This document shows, piece after piece, positions 51,746 to 60,410 of a stretch of DNA of 64,000 bases. Both the position numbers and the translations under genes were made by a program. The notes beneath the pieces were generated by a model, which saw only the letters and a list, made by a program, of their open reading frames with translations, was not told where the DNA came from and searched no databases. The first letter of the stretch is position 1, and every line of letters starts with the position of its first letter. The DNA is from Marivibrio halodurans (lineage in GTDB: Bacteria; Pseudomonadota; Alphaproteobacteria; UBA8366; Aestuariispiraceae). The stretch spans positions 372,001 to 436,000 of the forward strand of contig NZ_JAGMWN010000002.1 of the NCBI RefSeq assembly GCF_017963645.1, written 5' to 3'.

Positions 51746-53095
51746 ATGACCACCGCTTCCGCTACGACGCTCGGCACGGACGAGATCGACCGGCGCTTCG
51801 CCGCTGTCCTTGCGCGCTCGCGCCGCCAGATATTCTGGCCGGTCGGCCTCGCGCTCGGTGTGCTCGTCTATCTGGTCTATGCGTGGATCGCCTTCGACAT
51901 GACGTCGCTGGTCCAGCAGTCGCGCTTCGACCGGGCGGCGATTCTGGCGCTCGACAGTTTCGCCTATAAGGTTCACGTGACCGAGGATCTGCGCGATGCC
52001 GGGGCGCCGCTGGAAATCAGCATCGAGGGCGCGCGCCAAGGCGGCTTCCGCGAGGACCCGGATTGGGTCGTGCGCACCGAAACCGGCGCCGCGGTCGATC
52101 TCGGCGACGGCTACCGGGCGGTGATCGAGGGGAGGACTCTGACGCTGACCGGCCCCGGCCTCGACGGCCCGGTGGAGGCGCGGGTTCTGGAGGACGGCAC
52201 GGTCGAGGCGACGGGTTCCCGGCCGGATTGGGTGAAGGTCAACGACCGCCGCTTCGAGGCCCGCCCGACCCTGTTCCAGCGCGTGCGGATCACCCGGACC
52301 CGGATCGAGCTTCACCGCTATTTCGTGGGCTGGGAGAATTTCTGGTTCGATTACGATAGCCCCTATCACGGCATGGGCCTGATGCAGGCCTGGGCCTATG
52401 CGGGAAGCCAGCCTCAGATCGAGGAAGGGATATCCAACCGGGCGCTGATCTTCTCCAACTTCTGGACCAACAAGGAATGGCAGCATGGCGACGTCTTCAA
52501 GGCGCTGCTGGAAACCATCCTGATGGCGCTTCTGGGGACGCTCGTCGCCTCGATCGTGGGGCTGCCGCTCGCCTTCCTGGCCGCGCGCAACTTCAATCCG
52601 GTGATGGCCAGTCGCATGGCGGTGCGGCGCGTCTTCGACTTCCTGCGCGGCATCGACATGCTGGTCTGGTCGCTGATCTTCATTCGCGCCTTTGGGCTGG
52701 GACCGCTGACCGGTATCATGGCGATCGCCTTCACGGATACCGGCACGCTCGGCAAGTTGTTCTCGGAGGCGATCGAGAATATCGACGGCAAGCAGGTGGA
52801 CGGCGTCAAATCGACCGGCGCCTCCCCGGTGCAGCGCTATCGTTTCGGGGTAATCCCGCAGATATTGCCGATCTTCGTCGCGCAGTCGCTCTATTATCTC
52901 GAATCCAACACGCGATCCGCGACGATCATCGGCGCCCTCGGCGCCGGTGGCATCGGGCTCAAGCTGGTGGAGACGCTACGCACCGGCGTGGATTGGGAGA
53001 ACACCTTCTATATCATCCTGCTGACCATCGCGGTGGTGATCGCGATGGATATCTTCTCCGGCTGGCTGCGCCGCAAGCTGATTACGGACGCCTAA
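51746..53095 (+). CDS. phnE: Phosphonate/phosphate ABC permease PhnE (second), with periplasmic insert
   Basis: A 449-residue permease, longer than its partner. A first helix (about 28-47, FWPVGLALGVLVYLVYAWIAF) is followed by about 190 hydrophilic residues predicted in the periplasm. The ABC permease core comes next (LLETILMALLGTLVASIVGLPLAFLAARN) with the coupling loop AFTDTGTLGKLFSEAIENIDGKQVDGVKSTGASPVQRYRFGVIPQILP. This matches the PhoT-like permease of Sinorhizobium phoCDET, a phosphate/phosphonate system. The start at 51746 follows a GGAAGGGGA ribosome-binding site. Confidence 0.9.
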   Translation: MTTASATTLGTDEIDRRFAAVLARSRRQIFWPVGLALGVLVYLVYAWIAFDMTSLVQQSRFDRAAILALDSFAYKVHVTEDLRDAGAPLEISIEGARQGGFREDPDWVVRTETGAAVDLGDGYRAVIEGRTLTLTGPGLDGPVEARVLEDGTVEATGSRPDWVKVNDRRFEARPTLFQRVRITRTRIELHRYFVGWENFWFDYDSPYHGMGLMQAWAYAGSQPQIEEGISNRALIFSNFWTNKEWQHGDVFKALLETILMALLGTLVASIVGLPLAFLAARNFNPVMASRMAVRRVFDFLRGIDMLVWSLIFIRAFGLGPLTGIMAIAFTDTGTLGKLFSEAIENIDGKQVDGVKSTGASPVQRYRFGVIPQILPIFVAQSLYYLESNTRSATIIGALGAGGIGLKLVETLRTGVDWENTFYIILLTIAVVIAMDIFSGWLRRKLITDA

Positions 53096-53119
53096 GGAGA
53101 GGCGGGAGGCGCGCGGATA

Positions 53120-53839
53120 TCAGACGCCCAGATGGCGGTGCAGGAAATCCTGATCGGCCATCAGATCTTCGCCGTTGCCGTCGAAGACCAATTCGCCCTT
53201 CACCAGCAACAGGTGCCGGTCGCAGATTTCGACCAGTCGCTTGACGTTCTTGTCGACGACCAGGCAGGCGATGCCCGTCGCCTTGATCTCGCCCAGCACG
53301 CGCCAGATCTCCTCGCGGATCAGTGGCGCCAGCCCCTCCGTCGCCTCGTCCAGCAACAGCACCGACGGGTTCGTCATCAGGGCGCGGCCGATGGTCAGCA
53401 TCTGCTGCTCGCCGCCGGAGAGGTTGTTGCCCCAATTGTCGATCCGTTCCGCCAGCCGGGGGAAGAGGGCGAGCACGCGCTCCAGTGTCCAGTCGGTCCG
53501 CCCTTCCCGTCCCGGCCGGGCGGCGACCATCAGGTTCTCGCGCACCGTCAGGTTCGGGAAGATGCCGCGCCCCTCCGGCACGAAGGCGATACCGGCATTG
53601 GCGGATTTGTAGGAAGGACGCCCGTTGGCGCCGACGCCGAAATGCGCGACCTGGCCGCGCACGGGCGGGACGAGACCCATCGCGGTGCGCAGGGTCGTGG
53701 ACTTGCCCATGCCGTTGCGGCCCATCAGGCTGACGCATTCGCCGCGCGCCAGGCGAAAGCTCACGCCGCGCAGGATATGGCTCTGGCCGTAATAGGTATG
53801 CACGGCGTCGAAGGAGAGGACGGTTTCTGACTCGCTCAT
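53120..53839 (-). CDS. livF: Branched-chain amino acid ABC ATPase LivF
   Basis: A 239-residue ABC ATPase with Walker A GRNGMGKSTTLRTAMG, signature LSGGEQQMLTIGRALMTNP and Walker B VLLLDEATEGLAPLI. It is the last gene of the liv set and ends 24 bp from the convergent phnE2. It forms the ATPase pair with LivG. Substrates may be Leu/Ile/Val or another small acid or amide. Confidence 0.93.
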   Translation of the reverse strand: MSESETVLSFDAVHTYYGQSHILRGVSFRLARGECVSLMGRNGMGKSTTLRTAMGLVPPVRGQVAHFGVGANGRPSYKSANAGIAFVPEGRGIFPNLTVRENLMVAARPGREGRTDWTLERVLALFPRLAERIDNWGNNLSGGEQQMLTIGRALMTNPSVLLLDEATEGLAPLIREEIWRVLGEIKATGIACLVVDKNVKRLVEICDRHLLLVKGELVFDGNGEDLMADQDFLHRHLGV

Positions 53840-53850
53840 CGGCCGTTTCC

Positions 53851-54603
53851 TCAAATCATCTCATCGCCGAGATAGGCTTCGCGCACGGTCTGGCTTTCGC
53901 GGATCTGGTCGGGCGTGCCGGTTTCCAGAACCGTGCCGTTGACCATCACCGTCAACCGGTCCGCGACGGCGAAGACCGCGTCCATGTCGTGCTCAATCAG
54001 CACGACGCAATGCGTCGCCTTCAGGCGGTTGATCAGGGCGACGATATTCGCCGTCTCCTCCGGCCCCATGCCCGCCAGCGGCTCGTCCAGCAGCAGCACC
54101 TCCGGCTCCGTCGCCAGCAGCATGGCGACCTCGAGCTGGCGTTGCTCGCCATGGCTGACGGTGGCGGCCACGGTATCGGCGCGATGGGAAAGGCCGGCCA
54201 GATCGATCGCGCGTTCCGCGCGCGCCGCCACATCCTTGCGGTGATGGGCCGGGCGGATGAAGCGCATGGAGGAACGCATGCGCGACTGGGCCGCGAGCCA
54301 GACATTCCGCATGCAGGTGAATTCGGGGAAGATGTTGGTGCGCTGATAGCTGCGCCCGATGCCGAGTTGGCTGATCCGGTGCGGCGGCATGGTCGTGATG
54401 TCCCGGCCGCGGAAGGCGATGCGCCCGGCGCTCGGCGGCAGATCGCCGGAGAGCAGATTGATCAGCGTCGTCTTGCCCGCGCCGTTCGGGCCGATCACCA
54501 CATCGACCTGGCCGGTGTGGAAGTCGAGCGTGACGTCGCGCACCGCATGCAGGCCGCCGAAGCTCTTCGAGACGCCCCTGGTCGCGAGGACGGGATCGCT
54601 CAT
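53851..54603 (-). CDS. livG: Branched-chain amino acid ABC ATPase LivG
   Basis: A 250-residue ABC ATPase with Walker A GPNGAGKTTLINLLSG, signature SHGEQRQLEVAMLLATEPEVLLLDEP (Walker B at its end) and the H-loop LIEHDMDAVFAVADRL. The LivG-type middle block is RISQLGIGRSYQRTNIFPEFT. It overlaps the livM stop by four bases (ATGA), so it is translationally coupled. It is 11 bp upstream of livF. Confidence 0.94.
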   Translation of the reverse strand: MSDPVLATRGVSKSFGGLHAVRDVTLDFHTGQVDVVIGPNGAGKTTLINLLSGDLPPSAGRIAFRGRDITTMPPHRISQLGIGRSYQRTNIFPEFTCMRNVWLAAQSRMRSSMRFIRPAHHRKDVAARAERAIDLAGLSHRADTVAATVSHGEQRQLEVAMLLATEPEVLLLDEPLAGMGPEETANIVALINRLKATHCVVLIEHDMDAVFAVADRLTVMVNGTVLETGTPDQIRESQTVREAYLGDEMI

Positions 54604-55616
54604 GGCTTCTCTCCCCCGGGCACCTCGGTTTCGACCGGGTCGGGCTTGGCGCGCGGAGCGCCGCCGAGTGAGCCGGCGAGCCCGTTGCGCAGCATCAGGA
54701 CGACGGCGATCACGAAACAGCCCATGATGATCTGGAAGTGATCGGCGAGGAAGCCGACCAGCTCGCGCTCGCGCGCCAGTTCCTCGACCCCGATGAAGGC
54801 GACCGCGCCGACGATCGGGCCGAACAGCGTCCCCATGCCGCCGAGAATGACCATGGCGAGGCCGATCCCGCTTTCCTTCCAGCCGAGCAGTTCCGGCGAG
54901 ATATAGCCGTCGATGCAGGCATAGACGAACCCGGCGAGCGAGGCGACGGCGGCCGAGATCACGTAGCTGACGAGCTTGTAGCGATAGGTGTCGTAGCCGA
55001 GCGCGCGCATCCGGTGTTCGTTCACCTTGATGCCCTGGATGACCTGCCCGAAGGGCGAGCGCAGCAGCATGATGAGAAGGCCATAGACCGCCAGCATCAG
55101 CCCCAGCGCGAACCAGAGCAGCGTCGCGCGATCCTCGAAGTCGATCAGGATGGTTTCGCCCACCGCCAGGACCGGCTTCACCCAGATATAGGCGCCGTCG
55201 CTGCCGCCCGCGATCTGGCTGTCGTGGAAGAAGTAGAACATCATCTGCGCGAAGGCGAGCGTCACCATGATGAAGTAGATGCCGCTGGTGCGCACGACGA
55301 GCGCGCCGATCAACGCGCCGACGAAGGCCGTCACGCCGATCACGACCGGCAGGGCGAGGGCGATGTTCACCGCCTCGTATTCCGGGGAATAGATCTGCAG
55401 CGTATAGGCCGCGAGCCCGAAGAAGGCCGCGTGGCCGAAGCTGACCAGCCCGGTATAGCCGAGCAGCAGATCGAGGCTCATCGCGAAGATCGCGAAGACG
55501 ATCATGCGCGTGGCGACCTTGATCGCGTAGGTCTCGCCAAAGACCGGGACGAGGGCCAGCCCGATCGCCACGGCGGCGAGCAGCAGGAGCGCGGGCCAGC
55601 GGGGGACGACGGTCAT
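54600..55616 (-). CDS. livM: Branched-chain amino acid ABC permease LivM
   Basis: A 338-residue permease with about ten membrane helices. It has the LivM-type GYTGLVSFGHAAFFGLAAYT motif, the coupling loop IKVNEHRMRALGYDTYRYKLVSYVISA and GWKESGIGLAMVILGGMGTLFGPIVGA. It forms the channel with LivH. Confidence 0.94.
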   Translation of the reverse strand: MTVVPRWPALLLLAAVAIGLALVPVFGETYAIKVATRMIVFAIFAMSLDLLLGYTGLVSFGHAAFFGLAAYTLQIYSPEYEAVNIALALPVVIGVTAFVGALIGALVVRTSGIYFIMVTLAFAQMMFYFFHDSQIAGGSDGAYIWVKPVLAVGETILIDFEDRATLLWFALGLMLAVYGLLIMLLRSPFGQVIQGIKVNEHRMRALGYDTYRYKLVSYVISAAVASLAGFVYACIDGYISPELLGWKESGIGLAMVILGGMGTLFGPIVGAVAFIGVEELARERELVGFLADHFQIIMGCFVIAVVLMLRNGLAGSLGGAPRAKPDPVETEVPGGEKP

Positions 55617-55643
55617 GATGTCCGCATGCCTCCTTCGTGTCGC

Positions 55644-56555
55644 CTAATGCGCCCGGCCGTAGAGGCCGGCCGGCCGCCACAGCAGGATCGCGGCCATCAA
55701 CGCGTAGACCGTGACGGAGGTGAGATTATCGACGCTGAGGCCGCTCATCAGTTCAACGTCGTCGAAGGCGCGCAGGATCGTCGCGCCGAGACTGTCCATC
55801 AGGCCGATCATCATGGCGCCGACGAAGGCCCCCTTGATCGAGCCGATACCGCCGATCACGACGACGACGAAGCTGATGATCAGCACCTGCTCGCCGATAC
55901 CGGGATAGACGGAGCGCTCCGGCGCGGCCAGCAGGCCGGCGAGCGCGGCCATCGTCGTTCCGATCGAGAACACGGTGGCGAACAGAACCTTGGTGTTGAT
56001 GCCGAGCGCCTGGATCATCTCCGGATTGGAGGAACCGGCGCGGATGCGCATGCCGAGCCGCGTCTTCTGCACGACCCAATACATGACGCCCGCGAGCACG
56101 AGACAGACCGCCGCCAGGAACAGATTGTAGGCGGGATAGGACTGAACCTCCGTCAGCGGGATGGAGAACTGCAGGAAGTCCGGCTTGGGCACGCTGTGCG
56201 GATCGTCGCCCCAGATGATCGACTGCATCTCGTTAAAGATCAGGATCAGCCCGAAAGTCAGCAGCACCTGTTGCAGATGGTCGCGGTTATAGAGGTGGAC
56301 GATGAAAAGCCGCTCCACCAATAGGCCGAGCATCGCCGCCAGCGGCACGCCGAGCAGCAGCGCCCAGAAGATGCTGCCCGTCCAGGCGGTCAGCGACCAG
56401 GCGAGATAGGCCCCGACCATGTAGAAGGACCCGTGCGCCAGATTGATGACGCCCATGATGCCGAAAACGATCGTCAGGCCACTGGCGATCAGGAACAGCA
56501 GCAGCCCGTACTGAACGCCGTTCAGCAATTGGATGAGCAGTAACGTGAGATCCAT
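55644..56555 (-). CDS. livH: Branched-chain amino acid ABC permease LivH
   Basis: A 303-residue permease with about eight membrane helices. It has the LivH start (LIQLLNGVQYGLLLFLIASGLTIVFGIMGVINLAHGSFYMVGAYLAW), the coupling loop KTRLGMRIRAGSSNPEMIQALGI and GGIGSIKGAFVGAMMIG. It is separated from livK by 107 bp containing a terminator hairpin, and is 27 bp upstream of livM. Confidence 0.95.
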   Translation of the reverse strand: MDLTLLLIQLLNGVQYGLLLFLIASGLTIVFGIMGVINLAHGSFYMVGAYLAWSLTAWTGSIFWALLLGVPLAAMLGLLVERLFIVHLYNRDHLQQVLLTFGLILIFNEMQSIIWGDDPHSVPKPDFLQFSIPLTEVQSYPAYNLFLAAVCLVLAGVMYWVVQKTRLGMRIRAGSSNPEMIQALGINTKVLFATVFSIGTTMAALAGLLAAPERSVYPGIGEQVLIISFVVVVIGGIGSIKGAFVGAMMIGLMDSLGATILRAFDDVELMSGLSVDNLTSVTVYALMAAILLWRPAGLYGRAH

Positions 56556-56590
56556 CGAATCCTGCTTCCCGCGCCTCGCGATCCTCTAAA

Positions 56591-56624
56591 AACCCGGCCG
56601 TGAGCCTTGGGCCCACGGCCGGGT
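56591..56624 (-). terminator. Terminator between livK and livH
   Basis: An 11-bp perfect stem (ACCCGGCCGTG at 56592-56602 with CACGGCCGGGT at 56614-56624). Read on the minus strand it runs into TTTTT (plus-strand AAAAA at about 56588-56592). It probably stops most livK transcription, with some read-through into livHMGF. Confidence 0.85.
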
Positions 56625-56662
56625 CGTTTATACGCCGGAACTGGTGCCGTAAAGCGTCGGCC

Positions 56663-57871
56663 TCAGCCCAGGCGGCAGCCTTTCGCCGGGTCGGACAGCG
56701 CCTCGACGGCGATGCTCTGGACCTCGTTGACGCCGTTTACGACCTTGCGCAGATAGAAGTTCTGCACCGGGTTGTGCGCGGCGGACAGCTTGAAGGGACC
56801 GCGCGGGCTGTCATAGACCGTGTTCTCGATCGCCTTGATCATGTCGTCCTTGGCGCCCGTGTCGCCGTCGGTGGCCTCCAGGGCGACGCGGATCATCTCG
56901 GCCGCGTCATAGCCTTGAACGGCGTAGACGTCGGCTTCCGAGCCCCACATTTCCTTGTAGTTCCGACGGAACACGTTGTTGACGTCGTTATCGAGCGTGT
57001 CGGCATAGTGCAGCGTCGTGCGCAGCCCCTCGGCCGCCGCGCCCTGCGCCTCGGTCACGCCCTCGGTCAGGAAGCCCGAGCCGGTGAGCTCGATCCCCGA
57101 ATCCTTCAGGCCGGCCGCCGCCCAGTCCTTCACGAACTTCACCGCGCCGCCGCCGGCGAAGAAGGTGTAGACCGCATCCGGCTTCAGCGAGGCGATCTCG
57201 CTCAGCACCGACTGGAACTCGACCTCCGGGAAGGGGACGCCGATTTCCTTGATGATCTCGCCGCCGCTTTCCGCGAAGCCGTCCTTGAAGCCCTGGGCCG
57301 ATTGCTGACCGGCGCCGTAGTTCCAATAGCACAGGACCACGCGCTTCTTGCCCTCGGCACCCAGGACCCGGCCCATCGGATAGCCCGGCTGCCAGTTCGA
57401 GAAGGAGGAACGGAAGATGTTCGGCGCGCACAGCGGGCCGGTGATCTGATCGGCGCCGGCATTCGGGATGATCGTCATCACCCCTTCCTCGCGCGCGATC
57501 TTGGCCATCGCCATGGCCACGCCCGAATGGACGGGGCCGACCAGGAAATCGACCTTCTCGCTGTTGATCAGCTTGGAGGTGTTCTCGGTCGCCTTCGGGG
57601 GGGCGGCCTCGGAATCGAGCTTGATCAGTTCGATCTCGCGCGATCCGATCATCTCCTTCGATTGCGCGAAGCGCATCTGCATGGCGTTGGTGATGGCCTC
57701 GCCCAGGCGGGCGTAAGTGCCGCTATAGGGCAGCAGGGTGCCGACGCGCACCTTGGCCTGCTGGCCGATCGCGAACTTGGTCGGCGTGAAGCCGGCGAGC
57801 GTGCCGACGCCCGCGGCGGCGCCCATGAGGCCGAGGGCCCCGCGACGCGAATATGTCTTCCTCGTGCTCAC
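56663..57871 (-). CDS. ABC substrate-binding protein (LivK type)
   Basis: A 402-residue periplasmic binding protein of the Leu/Ile/Val-type (Peripla_BP_6) family. It starts with GTG and a twin-arginine-like signal (RKTYSRRGALGLMGAAAGVGTLAGF). Features are VRVGTLLPYSGTYARLGEAI, VDFLVGPVHSGVAMAMAKIAREEGVMTIIPNAGAD, and late AAEMIRVALEATDG. The ligand may be a branched-chain amino acid, urea or an aromatic acid. The GTG at 57871 follows a GGGAG element; the long in-frame upstream extension has no ribosome-binding site or family similarity. Confidence 0.9.
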   Translation of the reverse strand: MSTRKTYSRRGALGLMGAAAGVGTLAGFTPTKFAIGQQAKVRVGTLLPYSGTYARLGEAITNAMQMRFAQSKEMIGSREIELIKLDSEAAPPKATENTSKLINSEKVDFLVGPVHSGVAMAMAKIAREEGVMTIIPNAGADQITGPLCAPNIFRSSFSNWQPGYPMGRVLGAEGKKRVVLCYWNYGAGQQSAQGFKDGFAESGGEIIKEIGVPFPEVEFQSVLSEIASLKPDAVYTFFAGGGAVKFVKDWAAAGLKDSGIELTGSGFLTEGVTEAQGAAAEGLRTTLHYADTLDNDVNNVFRRNYKEMWGSEADVYAVQGYDAAEMIRVALEATDGDTGAKDDMIKAIENTVYDSPRGPFKLSAAHNPVQNFYLRKVVNGVNEVQSIAVEALSDPAKGCRLG

Positions 57872-58512
57872 TTGTCGTTTCTCCCAGACTGTACGCGACC
57901 TCGATGGAAGGCGCGCCTGTTGTCCCGGCACGGGTCCGCCGGTTATCCGGCGGGCACGCACCATTCGTGCGAACGGGTTGTTTTTCGAAGAGGATCGAGC
58001 CGGCGAACGCCGTGGTCGCATGCTCCAAGCCGTATGACGGACATGCGGCCCCGCCGCCATGTCCCCCTTCCGTGCAGCCAGCCATCCGTGCGTGGCGCCT
58101 CTGCCCCCTTCAGACCCGCATATATCCGTTCCAGCGCGGTTCTTGCCGACCGCTTCGGGCGCTCCCCGGCCGAGCACGGTGCATGGGGCACGGTACCCCA
58201 CCGCATCCGGTCGCGGACATCGCCCAACCATGACCCGATCCACTATTCCTTGGCAATATTTTAAATTTAAAACAATGCCGAGGGCGCCATTGGTGGGTGG
58301 GCCGTGGGTCCCTATTGAGAACCCAGAGTCATGAACTATATTGCACATATTGAGACGCCGCAAGACCGGACATTCAGCCGGGTTTGCTACTCCTGGCGAG
58401 AGGGACTGCTTGGAGCGGGGCATCTACTGCATTATGATGCATAAACATTTGGTTGCCGTCGGACGATCCGGTCTGTCCGCGAGGAGAATTCGAGACGAAG
58501 GGAGCGACCAGC
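57872..58512. promoter_or_regulatory. livK/thioesterase divergent intergenic region (641 bp)
   Basis: No convincing gene. The region is notably AT-rich from about 58245, and includes the perfect 14-bp palindrome TTTTAAATTTAAAA (58259-58272) and the inverted repeat TGCAT-TATG-ATGCA (58428-58441). Promoters for both directions must lie here. GC-rich stretches at 57960-58240 show no clear codon signal. Confidence 0.45.
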
Positions 58513-58962
58513 ATGGCGGAGAATTTAAGCGAGAACTGGACGGAAACCTTCCGGGGGGCGGTCCTGGCGGCCGAGTACGACCCGGAATCGACGATGAACT
58601 CCCGTCTTTATATCGAACGTTTCGATCAGGCGACATGGTTCCTGATGCATTCGATCGGTCTGACCCCGCGCGGCGTCAAGGCGGATGGGCAGCGCATCGC
58701 CGTCGTTCGCCAAAGCTTTCAATATGTGCGTGAGTTGAAGGGCGGGGAACTCGTCACCATTCGTTCCGGCTTCATTGCCGTGGGCGGCAAGCATTTCCGT
58801 TTCATCCATCGTATGTTGGACGTGGAGAGTGGCGCGCTGATCGCCAGCGCCGACATGACCGCGGTGCTGGCGAGCCTGGAGACGAGCAAGACCCTGCCCT
58901 TGCCGGAGGACAAGGTGACGAAGGCCCGTGAACTGACCATCACGGAGGCGGAGATCGATTGA
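58513..58962 (+). CDS. Thioesterase, 4HBT hotdog type
   Basis: A 149-residue single-domain protein with hotdog-fold character: SRLYIERFDQATWFLMHSIGL near the N-terminus, then strands VVRQSFQYVRELKGGELVTIRSGF and FRFIHRMLDVESGALIASADMTAVLASLE. It probably hydrolyses an acyl-CoA. The usual acidic catalytic residue is not certain (the Asp in FDQATWF is a candidate). The start follows an AAGGGAG ribosome-binding site. No pathway partner adjoins it. Confidence 0.82.
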   Translation: MAENLSENWTETFRGAVLAAEYDPESTMNSRLYIERFDQATWFLMHSIGLTPRGVKADGQRIAVVRQSFQYVRELKGGELVTIRSGFIAVGGKHFRFIHRMLDVESGALIASADMTAVLASLETSKTLPLPEDKVTKARELTITEAEID

Positions 58963-59070
58963 TCGCCGCGCCGGTCAGTGCGTCTCGGTGGGGCGTCATC
59001 GGCACGTCATCGGCGATGGGCTAGACTGCCGTCCTTCCCGCCCATCGGGCCGTCGGGAGCCGTGAAGCAC

Positions 59071-60300
59071 GTGCGTCAGTCGTTACGATCGGTACTGTTC
59101 TTGTTGCTGTGCGCCCTTGCCGGCGCCCTTGCCGGCATGGGGACGCCGTCCGCCCATGCCGACGACCCGGTGGAGGTCGGGGTGCGGCCGCTTCATCTCC
59201 TGGACCGGCTGGAGGAGGGGGCGCTGAAACGGCGCCTATCGGCCTGTGTCGGCCGCCCCGTCGCGCGCACCGCCTTCTCCATCTCCCATCGCGGCGCGCC
59301 CCTGCAGTTTCCTGAGCATACGAAGGAATCCTACCTGGCCGCCTATCGCCAGGGGGCGGGCGTTCTCGAATGCGATGTCACCTTCACGAAGGATCGCGCG
59401 TTGGTCTGCCGTCATTCCCAGTGCGACCTGCACCGCACGACCAATATTCTGGCGACGCCACTCGCCGCGCGCTGCCGCCAGCCCTTCGTTCCGGCCGATC
59501 CCACGACCGGGCGGCAGGCGACGGCGGAATGCTGTACCAGTGACCTGACGCGCGACGAGTTCCTGAGCCTCCAAGGGAAGATGGACGCGGCCGACCCGAT
59601 GGCGACCGACGTGGCGGGCTATATGGACGCGACGGAGTCATGGCGGACCGATCTGCACGCCCCGGGCACCTTGATGACCCATGCGCAGAGCATCGGGCTC
59701 TTCCAATCGCTCGGCGTCGCCATGACGCCGGAATTGAAGGCGCCGGAGGTGACGATGCCGTTCGACGCTGACTTCAGCTATGGCGACTATGCCGACAAGA
59801 TGCTGGCGGAATACGAGGCCGCCGGCGTTCCGGCCGAGCGTGTCATGCCGCAGAGTTTCGATCCCGACATCCTGCGTCATTGGATCGCGAACCACCCGGT
59901 CTTCGCGGACCGTGCCGTGTTCCTCGATTCCGGCCCGTGGGGGGATCTCGGCATGGCGGGCGCGATCGAAAGGCTGCCGGGTCTCGCGGCGTCCGGCGTG
60001 CGCATCGTGGCGCCGCCGATCTGGGTGCTGCTCGACCTGAAGGACGGGCGCATCGTGCCGTCGGCCTATGCGCGCGCGGCGAAGGCGGCGGGGCTCGATA
60101 TCGTGACCTGGTCGCTGGAGCGTTCCGGCCCGCTCGCGAACGGCGGCGGGTGGTATTATCGCAGCGTCTCGGAGGCGATCGACGATGACGGCGACATGCT
60201 GACGGTCCTCGACGTGCTGGCGCGGGACGTTGGCGTGATCGGCGTCTTCAGCGATTGGCCGGCGACCGTCAGTTTCTATGCGAGTTGCATGTTGGAATAA
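59071..60300 (+). CDS. Secreted glycerophosphodiester phosphodiesterase
   Basis: A 409-residue enzyme that splits glycerophosphodiesters into glycerol-3-phosphate and an alcohol. The signal peptide is SLRSVLFLLLCALAGALAG, so it is expected in the periplasm. The GDPD features are ISHRGAPLQFPEHTKESYLAAYRQGAGVLECDVTFTKDRALVCRHSQCDLHRTT (catalytic His pair and metal Glu/Asp) and late MPQSFDPDILRHWIA. It has extra cysteines and inserts relative to GlpQ. I chose GTG at 59071 (ribosome-binding site GGGAG); GTG at 59062 is the alternative. It could feed the Pho transporter, but this is not shown. Confidence 0.9.
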   Translation: MRQSLRSVLFLLLCALAGALAGMGTPSAHADDPVEVGVRPLHLLDRLEEGALKRRLSACVGRPVARTAFSISHRGAPLQFPEHTKESYLAAYRQGAGVLECDVTFTKDRALVCRHSQCDLHRTTNILATPLAARCRQPFVPADPTTGRQATAECCTSDLTRDEFLSLQGKMDAADPMATDVAGYMDATESWRTDLHAPGTLMTHAQSIGLFQSLGVAMTPELKAPEVTMPFDADFSYGDYADKMLAEYEAAGVPAERVMPQSFDPDILRHWIANHPVFADRAVFLDSGPWGDLGMAGAIERLPGLAASGVRIVAPPIWVLLDLKDGRIVPSAYARAAKAAGLDIVTWSLERSGPLANGGGWYYRSVSEAIDDDGDMLTVLDVLARDVGVIGVFSDWPATVSFYASCMLE

Positions 60301-60410
60301 GCGAACGCCCCTCCCCCCGAACGAACGACGCGAGCGATGCCACGTTTTACAGCTTGACGGAGGGCGGTTTCCCCCGTGACCCTTTAGGAGAGCGAAACGG
60401 GGGTGGAGTA

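Noticed and set aside
48807-53095. A phosphonate C-P lyase operon
   Set aside because: Only the transport genes are present; no phnG, phnH, phnI, phnJ or phnM was seen.
57960-58240. A gene in the GC-rich part of the livK/thioesterase gap
   Set aside because: Several short frames exist on both strands, but none has a ribosome-binding site, family motif or consistent codon use.
57872-58423. 184-codon N-terminal extension of the LivK-type protein
   Set aside because: Composition is unlike binding proteins, and the GTG at 57871 with GGGAG and a signal sequence is a better start.
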